In this document: piece after piece, positions 11,701 through 21,609 of the stretch | Layout: each line of letters opens with the position of its first letter | Numbering within the stretch: position 1 is the first letter of the stretch | NCBI GenBank assembly: GCA_903813345.2 | Contig: CAIIXF020000002.1 | Coordinates: forward strand, 25,556,455 to 25,620,454 | Source of the DNA: Owenia fusiformis | Taxonomy: Eukaryota > Annelida > Polychaeta > Sabellida > Oweniidae | DNA length: 64,000 nt | Reading direction: 5' to 3' | Program-made: the position numbers and the translations under genes | The notes under the pieces: generated by a model | Databases searched by the model: none | What the model saw: the letters and a program-made list of their open reading frames with translations, nothing else | Told to the model about the DNA's origin: nothing

Positions 11701-14700
11701 ACCATAGTAACAGAAAATAAATATATTGATACTTGAAGTATCTTGGAATGTCAACTGCATTGGTGACCTAGCGGAATGTCAAATCCAAATGCATAATCAA
11801 AATATCAAACAAAATGACAGGTCAGAAACAATACCAAGTTCAGCTATGTAACCAAGGAGTGCAATATATTGTATAGAGCAATTTGGGATAGAAACAACAA
11901 TATAAAGGCCAAAAAGTACAATCATTTGAAACTATGATCAAGGAGTGCAATATTACGAACAATCTGAGAAAAAATAAATAAATGTTACACTTACATGGTC
12001 AAAAAGTGCAAGTTATAAGTGTAGTTCTTCGAACAATTTAAGATAAGAAAGACAATAAAATTACACTTATATGGTCAAAGGTACAATTCATTGAATAAAC
12101 GGAGTCAGGAAGGAGACACTAATATGGTCAAGAAGTCAAGTACTTTGAACAAACTGAGTTAAAAAGAAGACAATAAAATAAATTAATATGGTCAAGAAGT
12201 ACGATGATGACATGATGCCACGAAGAAAGTGCTTCACAGATATTGTGCAATTTTATAGAAAAGGTATTGTTTTATTCGGGAGGTACATGTATTTAGAATA
12301 ATTTGCTACTCTATCACACTTTCACTATTTATGGTACTATTTCTCTACATTGTTTAAAGGGACTAATCATTTCACTTTGTAGTAATATTCCTTTCACTGT
12401 TAAAGGGACTTGTTTGATCAATTAGAGGGAGTTAGAATAGGATTTATAGAGTTCTTTCTTTCTTAAACAAAAAAATCTCAATTTTCCACAATTTTTTTTC
12501 ATTATAGATCTAAAAATGGACCTCAATTTTTCTACAAAAGTGATTTTGTTTTTGCCCTCTTCTTTTCAATTTCGAAGTCCATTATGGAAAAATGCCTAAA
12601 CTAGGCAAGACCACAGAGGAGATCTGTGTACAGGCAGAGCTTTCTCCCAGTAGTGCATATACAGTAGAGGTGTCATGGTTCAAAAACATATTGGAACAGA
12701 ATGTTACAAATGGTCTTGGGACACAGAACTATGGGATGCCATACTGATAATGCACTTGATTTGCATACAATGAAATATGGTGCAATATCTGGAAACCGTG
12801 ACACCTCTAATATACAGGGTGAGCCAAAAAAGGTATCCCAAACAAATCTTAATAACTCAGTCATCCTGCTTGTCCAATGTATTGTCAACCAAGTTATAGG
12901 GGTCTATCTCTAGTGGCCACGATTTTATGAAAGAACATTGAGCAAGGTTTAAATGTCCCAAATATGATTTTAAACCCATGCTAAATGACTGAGTTATTAA
13001 CATACATTTGTTTGGGTTACCCTTTTTGGCTCACCCTGTACAATGGCTTAGAATTTCTAGCTTGAATTATCTCTGCTAAGAGAACAAGATCCTATGATAA
13101 ATTATTCAACAGCTAATCTTAATGAGTCAATGGAAATAGATCCATGAGTCTATAGACCTCGATTTTAATTTTAACCCCCTGAGAATATTCTATTTCATTA
13201 AACAAGTTGTTAAAGGGACTTTTTACATAAAAAACGATTTCTCGTTAATATACTTTGCTGTACAAGATCACATTTTTGTGAATATTTTTGAATCTATTTT
13301 TAAATGTATTTGAATTTTGCCAAGTATATGCTAAGCCCAGAGGGTCCTTATTTTAAACAATTTTTCAAATCTGCATTTAGCTGGTTCATCCTAGATATTA
13401 GGGGTGGGACGGATAACCGAAATACCGAAAAACCGCGGTTCATAGCCTTCGGATCGGTTTTCGGATCACGGCCCTACTTTCGGATCAGCTTTTCAGATCG
13501 TTTTCGGATTAATATTTCATTGGTCAAGTATCAATAAAACAGTTACAAACACTGTTTTACAGCAACATTTTTGATATTCCTAGTCCCTACCTTGTCTGTC
13601 TTGTCTGTTGCTAGCTCACTCGTTTACTAGATTCGTTTCGTATCTGCGTATTCGTATCCCTCGGTAATCAATCATGTGGTCCCTGGTACTATATTCTTTA
13701 GTCGTGTACAAGCATAAATTAGTTATTTTATTGGTTGTATTAAAAGAAAGTGACAAAGAGCAGTGAAGTCAGAGACAAAGCAGCTAATCATGTCAATCAA
13801 TACAAATCCTTAAAATGAATGAACCGAACCGAAAAAAACCGAACCGACGGCTGATGATCCGAAAAACCGAACCAAACCGAAACGAACCGTCCCATCCCTA
13901 CTAGATATAGAAGGGCCTTTAACTGTAGGTAGGGATTAGAGGTTGAAACATAACATGAAATAATCATTGTTTAAAGCCTCTTGTTTCAACTAAAGTGTTG
14001 AATCCTTTGTCTTTATAAGTAATTAAGAATGACTTCCTTAAAGGATCCTATTTGATGTACAAGATATTTTTCAATAAATTTCAAATGCATTGTATAATTG
14101 TGAGAAATCCTTTATTTTAGAGTTGCATGTATGAGGAATACTAAGTTGTGTCATATCTCTTTATACTTACAGAACTACAGACATTTCACGAATGTAAGCT
14201 CAGAGATATCACTAACAGATTTGAAGATATTAAAGTCTCTTTACTGGTAAGTATTTACTCTCAACAACTTTTTTACAATGTCTACATGTATTTACATATG
14301 ACTTGTTTGACTGAAATAAAAAAAAACTATATATTGGCTAAACTGATGATGTCATTGGATGTAACGCAAAAACAAGATTAACTATCATTAATTTTAAAAA
14401 ATAAATCCAACGATATCATCAGGCTAGCCAATATATCAAAGTATATATCAAAAGGCAACAGGATCGGAATGATCTATTTTAAAGTACTTCTATTAAGCTT
14501 TTGTACCCTACTTCAGTAGAACTTGTCTAAGTGGAATGTCTTTAATGCAACTATAGTGTTCCACTTGGAGGTTGTTCTGTATAACATTGAGACAGTGGAT
14601 CTTGGGACTATAAAGTGTTCCACTTGTAGAGGTGTTCCACTTATATAGGCATTTCACTTACAGAGATGTTCCACTTTACAGATTTTTCTATAATCTATAT

Positions 14701-16861
14701 TCTTAACACACCTGTCTGATTCTGACCCAAAATAGATCTTCCAGAAAAAGAGTGATATAATTCAAGACAAACGCATATTCTAATTTCTTTATTCCTTCAT
14801 CCAGGAAAAAGTGGAAGTGTTACGCATAGACTGCGACCAATCACGAGCCAGGGTCCTTGAATGCCAGGAGGCATTTGAACGTGACAGTGATGCGAAGATT
14901 AAAGTTGCACTTGCTCCTTACAAACATCTCCCCCAGGAGATTGAGAGCTTAAAGGCTGTGCTAGATATGAGAAATCAGGAGATACATAATCTAAGGTCCA
15001 AACAGATGGAGTTGGAGAAAAAGGTGAGGCTTTAAGAATTAGTGACATATTGTTAAAGTTGCCAACTTTTTGTGGATGGTGTTCGGTGATTAGTGTTTGG
15101 CGTCTGTAAGTTAAAAGGCAGGCAGGAATGGCGTAGCATAGCACTCTCTTGTGTTTAATCAAAGAAAAGTTCGGCGTCTGTTACAACATTCATCGGTCGG
15201 CATCTTTAACAAATGGCAGGTTGTGACATTTTGCATGTTAAAGGAACATTCCTGGCCAAACCTTTTCTATCCTGATGTGATAGCTATAATCATATATATA
15301 CTTTCCATATTTAGCAAAACATGGGGAAATGTTTTAATATAGTCACTATTGATAATTTAAAAATGTAGTGCTTATTTCCAGTAAGCTGCCATCTTTTAAG
15401 ATTTTACTCAGGAAGTGATGTCATCGACTCTCAACTTTCATGACCTTGCATATAACAGTATAGGAAAATAGCACAATATCACTTCTAGACGAGTGATCCT
15501 TACTTTATGCGCAAAAATATATTCAGAGCTTGTCAGCTTAGAATAAAAGAAGAGACTTTTAGAAGGATTAAATCATAGACAAAATTGAAAAAAGAATATT
15601 CAGTTGGTTTTGTAATTCTTAATAGCTCCTTATAGTGTTATATGCAAAGTTGAGAGTCAATGACATCACTTCCTGAGTGAAATATTAAAAGATGGCAGCC
15701 TACTGGAATTCGGCACTACATTTTCAAATGATCAATATTGACCATATCAAAACATTTTTCCCTGTTTTGCTAAATATGGAAAGTATATATATGTATGGTT
15801 ATAGCTACAATATTAGGAGAGAAATGGTCTGGCCAGGAATATTCCTTTAATGTCTTGTTTAACTGTTTTGTGAAAGTGCTGAACTACCTTATTGATGTAT
15901 AACTGGTTTGTTTCAGTCTGAAGAGCTACTACTTGAACAGGAGAAGGTCAGGAACTTGAAACAGAAGAACGAAAACCTGGAGGCCATCTTGAATATACGA
16001 CAAGAAAATGAAAAGTAAGAATTTCAATCTTTATTTTATGACAAGAAAGTGAAAAATACGAATTTCAGTCGACAAAAAAATGATTAGTATGAATTTTAGT
16101 CTTTTCATGTTTTATGACAAGAAAATGAAAAGTAAGAATTTTTTCTTTTGTTTTAAATTTTTAGTGGTCTTACCTAGAATTTGAACTCGAATATGATCTA
16201 AATTTACTGCTTATCTAATCTGAGTGCAGTTTATATTTAGTTGGAAACCGGGTGATAATTGATTTTCAACTGGATGCAGAAATATTTTAAGCTGATTATA
16301 AATAGATGTAGAGAAGGGTGCAAATGTATTTCCAACTGCAAAGGTTTTCAAAGTTGCTAAATTGTTTTTTAAAGTGATTCATAAATGGATTTTCTGCTCA
16401 GAGAAAGGTCAATAACAATCAAATATATTCACATGTTTATTAGTCGCAATTTCCAATGGAATAAATTTTAATGAACTAGATACAAATATTCAAATTGAAC
16501 ATTTCTGTAACTTTATTTCATTTCCAGGCAATTGTCCGACAAGCATCAAGTTTTACTACGAAAATATGACAGAGAGGCAAAAGAGAAAAAACGCCTCTCG
16601 ATGAACAATGAAGAACTGATGTGGCGATTGGAAACGAGTAGTTCGCCAACAGGAAGTGAATGTGGATCTCCAGACATTATACGACGTGATAAAACACTCT
16701 CGCCAAATCCTAACCGAAGTAGTCGACCTATTTCTGGTGACTTTTCTGGAATGGCTGTCCCACCGCGATCTCCGACTCAGAAAATTATGAGGTCAAATAC
16801 ATTTGTTCTTGGCGAATGTGAGTCAAAGAAAAAGAACCCAAACAATAACAATGGGACTTGA
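2734..16861 (+). CDS. MTUS1: MTUS1/2-like microtubule-associated coiled-coil protein, C-terminal nine exons
   Basis: Exons: 2734-2966, 4566-4647, 4965-5123, 5327-5382, 5806-5911, 14173-14246, 14805-15023, 15917-16014, 16528-16861 (stop TGA 16859-16861). Every junction has AG/GT and the phases agree (1 in, then 0,1,1,0,1,0,0,2). With one base from an upstream exon the sum is 454 codons including stop. The protein is almost wholly charged coiled coil. Two blocks are diagnostic of the MTUS/ATIP family: LPQEIESLKAVL in the exon at 14805 and KRLSMNNEELMWRLE in the last exon, followed by a Ser/Pro-rich tail. Family members bind microtubules or end-binding proteins, and the mammalian short form ATIP1 is of similar length (known). 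The true start is probably upstream of the window. An ATG at 2706 is in frame through the 2734 acceptor, so an internal-promoter form starting there is possible. The intron 5912-14172 is 8.3 kb and repeat-rich. Confidence 0.9.
3068..3258. mobile_element. CAGGCCTGTAGCCAGG-family repeat, copy
   Basis: CCCTTAGCCAGGGGGG at the left, AGCTGGCTACATGCCTG at the right, with the shared TCCCTGGAATTTTTCAAA core. In the intron after the first MTUS exon seen. Confidence 0.75.
3533..3604 (-). tRNA. tRNA-His (GTG)
   Basis: The reverse strand gives a 72-nt cloverleaf. Acceptor stem GCCGTGA pairs with TCACGGC, the D arm contains the A box (TCTAGTGGTTAGGA), the anticodon loop reads TTGTGGC with anticodon GTG, and the T arm holds GGTTCGAATCC. 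It closely resembles the conserved animal tRNA-His. One T-stem pair is disrupted (CAAGG against CCTGG, an A-G mismatch). T-runs that could end Pol III transcription follow within about 25 nt. It lies antisense in an intron of the MTUS-like gene. The mismatch may mean a slightly decayed copy. Confidence 0.88.
4131..4279. mobile_element. AACACCT-family element, copy
   Basis: AACCTGTGTTAGTGGAACACC to GTGTTCCACTTCACAGGTTTTATTGTA; intronic, 5' side slightly eroded. Confidence 0.75.
4690..4830. mobile_element. CAGGCCTGTAGCCAGG-family repeat, diverged copy
   Basis: CAGGCCGGTAGCTGGGGGG to AACCTGACTACGCATCTG with CCCCCTGGAATTTTTAAGAA inside. Confidence 0.65.
5456..5562. repeat. About 20-bp degenerate tandem repeat
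   Basis: Repeated TGTACATG-TGAATAAGT motif directly upstream of the triplicated exon. Confidence 0.6.
5577..5911 (+). repeat. Tandem triplication of one MTUS-like exon
   Basis: Three head-to-tail copies of an acceptor plus exon begin with GTGCACAAG at 5577, 5694 and 5806 (spacing 117 and 112 bp). Copy 3 is the full exon, ending ...AAATTGCAG/GTAGGT, and its phases fit the rest of the gene. Copies 1 and 2 are about 95% identical through the first 28 codons, then diverge to ...CATATGCATAACCTAT followed by GTACAG or GTATTA. They lack the last codons and the strong donor. All three keep an AG acceptor and an open frame. Each copy starts in phase 0 and would end in phase 1, so including two copies together would shift the frame. 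Confidence 0.85.
6713..7160. mobile_element. Candidate element with CACTGCCCCCAG ends
   Basis: CACTGCCCCCAG and CTGGGGGGAGTG are inverted (11 of 12). The interior repeats GCAGAATT and TCCGCGGAATT motifs. No clean target duplication. Confidence 0.55.
7331..7440. repeat. CAGGCCTGTAGCCAGG-family repeat, partial
   Basis: GCAAGCCTGTAGCCCCCTCC, then CCAAATTTCTTTCAAAATCG and CCCCCTGGAATTTCTAAATT; the right end is missing. Confidence 0.6.
7514..7645. repeat. Hairpin next to the Crypton-like fragment
   Basis: Arms ACAATTATTGACCTCT and GTCAAAATTATATCCC pair with GGGATATAATTTTGAC and AGAGGTCTATAATTGT-type sequence, with a short loop holding a repeated GAGACTGTA motif. Looks like the remains of an inverted-repeat element. 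Confidence 0.6.
7691..7912 (-). pseudogene. Crypton/DUF3504-like N-terminal fragment
   Basis: The minus strand encodes about 70 residues starting MAAASTSRFKNV. Residues up to about 45 (SRFKNV...DIISLLESKDSQNTKK) resemble the N-terminal domain seen upstream of the tyrosine-recombinase-like region in Crypton-derived KIAA1958/ZMYM-type proteins. Downstream the match fades and no recombinase domain follows; instead an inverted repeat lies at 7514-7645. Most likely a truncated mobile-element remnant. Family recognition is from memory and tentative. Confidence 0.4.
8868..9590. repeat. 91-bp minisatellite, eight units
   Basis: GAGCCTTTAAATCTGGC recurs at 9042, 9133, 9224, 9315, 9406 and 9497 (exactly 91 bp apart), with two diverged units at 8868 and 8949. 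In the large MTUS intron. Confidence 0.95.
10016..10255. repeat. 135-bp tandem duplication
   Basis: TCTTAAAGGAGCTAAAA at 10016 and 10151, followed by similar sequence in both. Confidence 0.75.
10822..11020. repeat. 22-bp minisatellite
   Basis: About nine copies of AACACTAAGATGGTAACATTAT with T/C variants. Confidence 0.9.
11860..12200. repeat. Degenerate 60-75-bp tandem repeat
   Basis: TATGGTCAA(A/G)AAGT followed by TTTGAACAA-CTGAG and GACAATAAAAT motifs, about five units with strong divergence. Confidence 0.5.
12665..12809. mobile_element. 145-bp non-autonomous hAT-like element with 8-bp duplication
   Basis: Ends TAGAGGTGTCATGGTTC and GAAACCGTGACACCTCTA are inverted repeats of hAT type. 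A perfect 8-bp duplication ATATACAG flanks it (12657-12664 and 12810-12817). The right copy overlaps the end of the neighbouring mariner-like element. Confidence 0.9.
12813..13040. mobile_element. Mariner-like MITE (TA-flanked)
   Basis: TACAGGGTGAGCCAAAAA at the left and TTTTTGGCTCACCCTGTA at the right; inner pairing continues (ACTCAGTCAT with ATGACTGAGT). The CAGGGTG terminus and TA flanks fit Tc1/mariner-derived MITEs. No transposase. Confidence 0.9.
13399..13900. mobile_element. 502-bp non-autonomous hAT-like element
   Basis: Starts TAGGGGTGGGACGG and ends CCGTCCCATCCCTA, flanked by a perfect 8-bp duplication CTAGATAT (13391-13398, 13901-13908). Sub-terminal regions are packed with CCGAA/TTCGG motifs in opposite orientation. 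No transposase frame. Confidence 0.93.
14330..14434. repeat. Small inverted-repeat element
   Basis: TATATTGGCTAAACTGATGA pairs with TCATCAGGCTAGCCAATATA; 31-bp arms, spacer about 43 bp; intron of the MTUS-like gene. Confidence 0.75.
14510..14692. mobile_element. AACACCT-family element, copy
   Basis: TTCAGTAGAACTTGTCTAAG to TTCCACTTTACAGATTTTTC with GTGTTCCACTT motifs inside; intron of the MTUS-like gene. Confidence 0.7.
15056..15237 (-). repeat. GTCACCACC dispersed repeat, split by the TTAA foldback
   Basis: GTTGCCAACTTTTTGTGGAT through AACAAATGGCAGGTTGTGAC to TTGCATG; the remainder (TGTCTTGTTTAAC) continues at 15851 after the foldback. Confidence 0.8.
15238..15850. mobile_element. 613-bp TTAA foldback element
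   Basis: Two arms of about 220 bp (15242-15463 and 15628-15846) are near-perfect inverted repeats, starting AGGAACATTCCTGGCC and ending GGCCAGGAATATTCCT, with TTAA on each side. Removing it restores a continuous copy of the GTCACCACC family (TTGCATG-TTAA-TGTCTTG, compare 18653-18669). TTAA targets suggest piggyBac- or Kolobok-type transposition; no transposase is present. Confidence 0.92.
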
Positions 16862-17531
16862 TAGATGATGAAACTTTTGTAGAAGTTAGTATAATTCCAG
16901 GGATACAGGCTCCATCGAGTTAACTGGTGAATTCTGGGATACATCAACCTCTTGTACTAGTAACCAGTGAATTCTGGGATGTATACTCTCAGGTTCAATG
17001 TGATCATGAATTGAATTGCATTATTGGATGTATCTCCCTCCTGTGGTAATCATTTATAATGGTGCATTGTGGGAAGGCCAGAGTGGGTTCAGCTATCCCA
17101 CAAGTATTTGACCCATCAAATTTAGATTTTTCAAGATATGGAAATACAAAATTCAAATGTGCCACAATATTTTGCCTGTATCAAAATGGTAATATTGGCA
17201 AAACACTTGAATGATATGATTTTTAGGAGCTACCCATTACCAACAAGTTGCAATCTATAATGTGTTCTTTAACCAGTCTGATCTCAATACACAAATATTT
17301 ATAAATTGTTGTTTTCATGTTCCATCTGTGATTGTTTGATGAAATGTTATTAAGTTAAGTTAAACTTGTTTTATTTTTATGTTACATCCTTTGGAAAAAA
17401 GTCATGTGATCAAATCTACATTTTTAATCAGAAAATGATTTGTGATCAACAAAATGTGAAGCTCATCACTCATCAGTGAAATAGCATCTTTGTTTATTTG
17501 TCAAATGACCAAGAAATTTGGAATAATCGTG

Positions 17532-17898
17532 TACAGTAAAACCTGTTTAAGGGAACTGGTTGGGCCAGCACTTTGTGTTCATATTGAAGTGTTCACATTG
17601 AGATGTGTCCACATTGAAAAGTGTTTGCATTGACATGGAAAGGTGTTCACATTGAGAAGTGTTCACATTAATGTGTTCGCATTCACATTGATGTGCTCAC
17701 ATTTAGAGGTGTTCACATTGAGAAGTGTTCACATTCACATTGATGTGCTCACCTTGAGAGGTGCTGACATTTAGATAAGTTCACATTGAGAGGTGTTCAC
17801 ATTTTTAATGCAACATCCAAAAAATGACATTGAAAACAAGTGTTCACATTTTGAATGTTTGCCCTTGACCATCATTCACATACACACGTTTTACTGTA
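17532..17898. mobile_element. AACACCT-family element, 367 bp, in the MTUS 3' UTR
   Basis: TACAGTAAAACCTGT at the left and ACACGTTTTACTGTA at the right. The inside is an expanded run of GTGTTCACATTGAGA-type motifs, which makes it longer than other copies. Confidence 0.8.
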
Positions 17899-17987
17899 CA
17901 TGTATTTTCATATTTTATGTATATTATCACTGTACCAATGACCAACTCAGAGAATACACGGTGAATTAGTATTTATGTTTGTATGAA

Positions 17988-18078
17988 CCTGGGGTTCTGT
18001 TTTAACCAGTCATAGCTTAGGATTCCACCACATTTTTGAGAGTCTACAGTTATGACTGTTGTAAAAACAGAACCCTGT
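17988..18078. repeat. Hairpin with GGGTTCTGTTTT ends
   Basis: GGGTTCTGTTTTAACCAGTC pairs with GACTGTTGTAAAAACAGAACCC. Structurally like the 21492-21609 element. Confidence 0.6.
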
Positions 18079-18500
18079 TTCACTTGTTCAATTTTGAAAT
18101 AATTTGAGAAACTTTTGAAATAAGTTTACAATATAAGGTCCAATCAACTTACAGTGTAAATATTAATATATATGAATTCTTATACAATCAGGTGTAATAT
18201 GTATATGTTGGTATGTGTATAAATGCTTTAATGAATTCATTCAGATTGATTTAACAAAATGAATCAATTTTGCAATACTTTATTTATTTATTTGTATTAA
18301 TGCAGCTTTAGAGTTAATTACAAAATGACAAAATTTTGTTTATATTATTCAAATCAAAGTATATATGGATTAATAGATATGAAAATGTAAACATATGATG
18401 ATTGAAATGATAATATTTCACCATTGAATTTGCATAATGGTCATTTTTTCTGAGTTTATGATATCAAATGTGAAAAATTGAGTTCAGCCATTATCCATTT

Positions 18501-18671
18501 TTATGTCACCACCAAAAGGGTTGACATATTTTTACAGTCTCCAATTTTTAATTTTTTTTGTGGCTGATGTTCGGTGATTGGTTTTTGGTAGTCGATGTAT
18601 GTAACAGCATTCGGCCATGGACATTTGTAACAAATGGCAGGTGGTGACATTTTGCATGTTAATGCCTTGTT
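18501..18671 (-). repeat. GTCACCACC dispersed repeat, copy in MTUS 3' UTR
   Basis: Runs from TTATGTCACCACCAAAAGG to CAGGTGGTGACATTTTGCATGTTAATGCC; opposite in orientation to the copy at 30563. Confidence 0.8.
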
Positions 18672-19159
18672 ATTAAATGAATTCAATTATGGCGCATCAA
18701 TGATATTGAAAAGAGTATGGTGAATTGTTATAGTTTTACTCAAATGCAGGTTTTGTTTTTCTTTGGTGCAATATGCATAAAACAATCATGACTTGTATTC
18801 CCTGCCTGCATATCACATTGTCACAAGAATTTGTTCTATCTCAAATGCTCCAACATATTTTGCCCAGAATAGTAGGCCTGTATCCCCTTCTGGCCAAAAA
18901 TTCTTTTTGAGGGATTTTGCGCCAAAATTGTCAAATGTGACAATGCTGGCTTCGGGCCTCAACAATGACATATTTTGGTTACTCTGGAGCAATGTTTTGG
19001 AATGATTGTAACTTACAATATTTGGAATACCAGCATTACACTGAAGAAACAGAACAACGAAATCTTAAGTTACGATCATTTCAAAAACAGTGTGTGTTGG
19101 AACATTGATTAAACACCTTTGGCATTGATAGAGCATGTTTTTGATATAACATCATGATA

Positions 19160-19258
19160 TACTGGCAAGAGGGAAAATCCTAGGGTTCAGAGATGTAACA
19201 AATGAAGGTTTTTATATCTGTCATCTCTAAGCTCTGGGGTTTTCCCTCCTCTTGGCAG
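19160..19258 (+). repeat. Imperfect hairpin in 3' UTR
   Basis: Left arm CTGGCAAGAGGGAAAATCC and right arm GGTTTTCCCTCCTCTTGGCAG pair with few mismatches, and the pairing continues inward (CAGAGATG with CATCTCTA). It could be a small transposon remnant or a structured RNA element. Confidence 0.5.
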
Positions 19259-19485
19259 AATAGAAGTCTTGCTACATATCCGAGTGCATGGTCATGTATT
19301 TTGTTGAAATAAGTTAAGATTTACTTTTTTCGTGATATATTTTTGAAGATATCCAGGTATTTATTAACCTGTAAAAATTTAGAAACAAATCGTGTGTCGT
19401 AAATCTAACATTTTGTGCTGGGTACATAATCATATAGAAGTGGACTGCTTTGTATGATGTACAATTGTATTGGTGTGTAAGATTA

Positions 19486-19491
19486 AATAAA
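19486..19491 (+). terminator. Poly(A) signal AATAAA, MTUS-like gene
   Basis: AATAAA followed by a GGTGGCTCTG stretch; it lies 2.6 kb past the stop and before the convergent TRIM gene. Other AATAAA-like strings occur nearer the stop, so this is the likely distal site only. Confidence 0.4.
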
Positions 19492-19510
19492 GGTGGCTCT
19501 GCATACTATA

Positions 19511-20324
19511 ATTTAAATGATGTCTTGTCTTACTGGCTTTGAGGAAAAAGGACTGATAGCGTCAGATTTAAAGCCCCGCGTGTAATATCAAGGTCCCAGT
19601 CATTTATTTAATAGACACATCTATAATTTATGGATTATGATCATCTTCAAGCTTGTGTCATTTTCAGCCAAAATAATAGGAAGATATCAGAACCCTCTAT
19701 TGTAAAAAAATGCAAAAACTCTATACCTCTATTTTGCTATTTTGGTCATATACTAATTGAAATGTCAGAGCCCTATTAGACATTGCACAAGATTTCCCTG
19801 CTCCCCCTAATACAGTAAATGAACCAATCATATCCCTAGATCCATGGACATCGGACATGAAGAAATGAAAAAGTGGGAGAACAAACGTTAGACCAGTACT
19901 AGACCGGGATACTTGTTGATAGATGGCAGCAGTGCTAGCAATCTGTTTTTACTGTTTAGTTTTCTATGCATTGAAAAGATGTCACTGTCATGCAGTATGT
20001 ATTTTGTATTGTATCATTGAATCCAGGTTTTGTATTTCAACAAAATATACTTTGGGAAGTTTATAAAATACTTCAACAGATACTACATAAAACTTATCTG
20101 ACTGAATCATATAGTGAGTGAGAGGGGGATTTGGCATAGTTTGTAATATATGGGGTACAATTTATGGAAATATATATCAGGAAATATAAAAATAAGGATA
20201 ATTAGAGCCCTAAAATAAAGGGATTTTAAAGATAAGGAGGTAAACCACCCCTGCTATCAATATGAATAGCAAAAAGGGCAATGTTTAATACATTTGAGTT
20301 ATCACAAGATGAACACAACAAACT
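19511..20324. other. Convergent intergenic spacer
   Basis: Between the two proposed poly(A) sites; nothing recognisable. Confidence 0.4.
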
Positions 20325-20345
20325 GAGAATACAGTTCTTTGAGAC

Positions 20346-20351
20346 TTTATT
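20346..20351 (-). terminator. Poly(A) signal AATAAA, TRIM2/3-like gene
   Basis: The minus strand reads TTTAAATAAAGTCTC. With the plus-strand signal at 19486 it leaves a short gap of about 0.8 kb between the two convergent genes. Confidence 0.4.
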
Positions 20352-21242
20352 TAAAACAATTGTTTACATGACAAATTCGCAAAAGCTTACATTTTAAAGT
20401 ATATGCACAGAGTAATGTAAAGGAATTAGAAGGAATTAGAGTGTGAAATTTAGGAAGCTCCCATTTCAAGAATCATGGCAAATGTTTCCATGTTTCAATC
20501 TTTTCCTGGCAATATTTTCTGAAATGGAACTGAGATAGTGTTCAAATATATAAGTTGAAAAGTTAAGGTGCAGAAATGTCCAAATTCATTAGAATTGAAA
20601 AAGTGTCCCATTTAATATTTTTATTTATTTTAATTTAAATTACCTTAAAAAGATGGATTTTCCTGAAATAATGTCAGAACCGTTGGTCTTTTTAGAAAAA
20701 TGCATAACATGGAATGATAAGAGCAAATGACACAATTTTTTAGAAAATGTACTCCATTTCGTCTCTATCCCTTTCTCCTTTAACACTGAAATAATTTCTT
20801 TAATAACAGTATATTTTGAAGTACTTCATATAAATAAAATGTCTACATCATAATTTCTTCTCTTCATAATATAAATAAAGTGTATTCTAAATTTAAGAGA
20901 ATATCTATTCAGTATCTTGAAATTCAAAACTTAGGATTTGAAACTATACCATGTGTGCATATACATAGACAATTTTTACATGACAACTTTTTACATCATT
21001 TTACATTATAAACATTCAGACATAAATGCGATGTACATTGAATAGAATATCTGTACAAAGCGTAAGACAAAAGCTCTGCTTTTATAATTATATACAAGAA
21101 CATTGCACTTTACTTTAAAACACATAAATACAAGGAGTGATCCAAAAGAAATGGCCATCCATTTATATTTGAATCATCCCTCGTATAAATCTTCCCTCCA
21201 TTTTCATATCACATATCATCAGATCTTATTTCATGCTCATAC

Positions 21243-21490
21243 AATTAAACATGTTTAAGTGAACACCTCTCTATAGTTAACAAACACCTGTGTTTTGTGA
21301 ACACCACTTCAAGACACCTTTTACATTGTACAAAATCCCTTTCTCTAATGAACACCTGTATCTAGCAGACACCCCTTCTCAGCATATACTCTACTGATTT
21401 CTGTATAAAACTGCCTCTCTGTAGTGAACATCTACACACAGTGAACACTATTTTGTGGCTTGATAGGTGTTCACTGAACACAGGTTATAC
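21243..21490. mobile_element. AACACCT-family element, copy in TRIM 3' UTR
   Basis: AAACATGTTTAAGTGAACACC to GGTGTTCACTGAACACAGG, with several internal GAACACC motifs. Confidence 0.7.
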
Positions 21491-21491
21491 T

Positions 21492-21609
21492 GGGGTCCGT
21501 TTTTGAAACCATCGTAACTTACGATTTGGTCGCAAGTCATTGCTCATCAAAACAGAGACAAATGGTTTTCTCGGAATCGTAAGTTACGATCGTACGAAAA
21601 ACGAACCCC
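21492..21609. mobile_element. 118-bp hairpin element (GGGGTCCGTTTTT ends)
   Basis: GGGGTCCGTTTTTGAAACCA pairs with CGTACGAAAAACGAACCCC; inside each arm is ATCGTAACTTACGAT or its complement. Abuts the previous element. Confidence 0.8.

Larger units (their letters stand above)
5912..14172 (+). other. 8.3-kb MTUS intron
   Basis: No exon is needed by phase (1 to 1). Contains the Crypton-like fragment, minisatellites at 8868, 10016 and 10822, and the hAT/mariner cluster at 12.6-13.9 kb. Stretches 8080-8860 and 11030-11850 show nothing recognisable. Confidence 0.7.
16862..19510 (+). other. 3' UTR of the MTUS-like gene
   Basis: Non-coding sequence from the stop codon to a candidate poly(A) signal at 19486-19491. 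It carries a 367-bp inverted-repeat element (17532-17898), a small hairpin (17988-18078), a copy of the GTCACCACC repeat family (18501-18671), a partial GC-rich repeat (about 18866-18955) and a roughly 100-bp hairpin (19160-19258). The extent is inferred from the signal; there are no transcript data. Confidence 0.5.
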
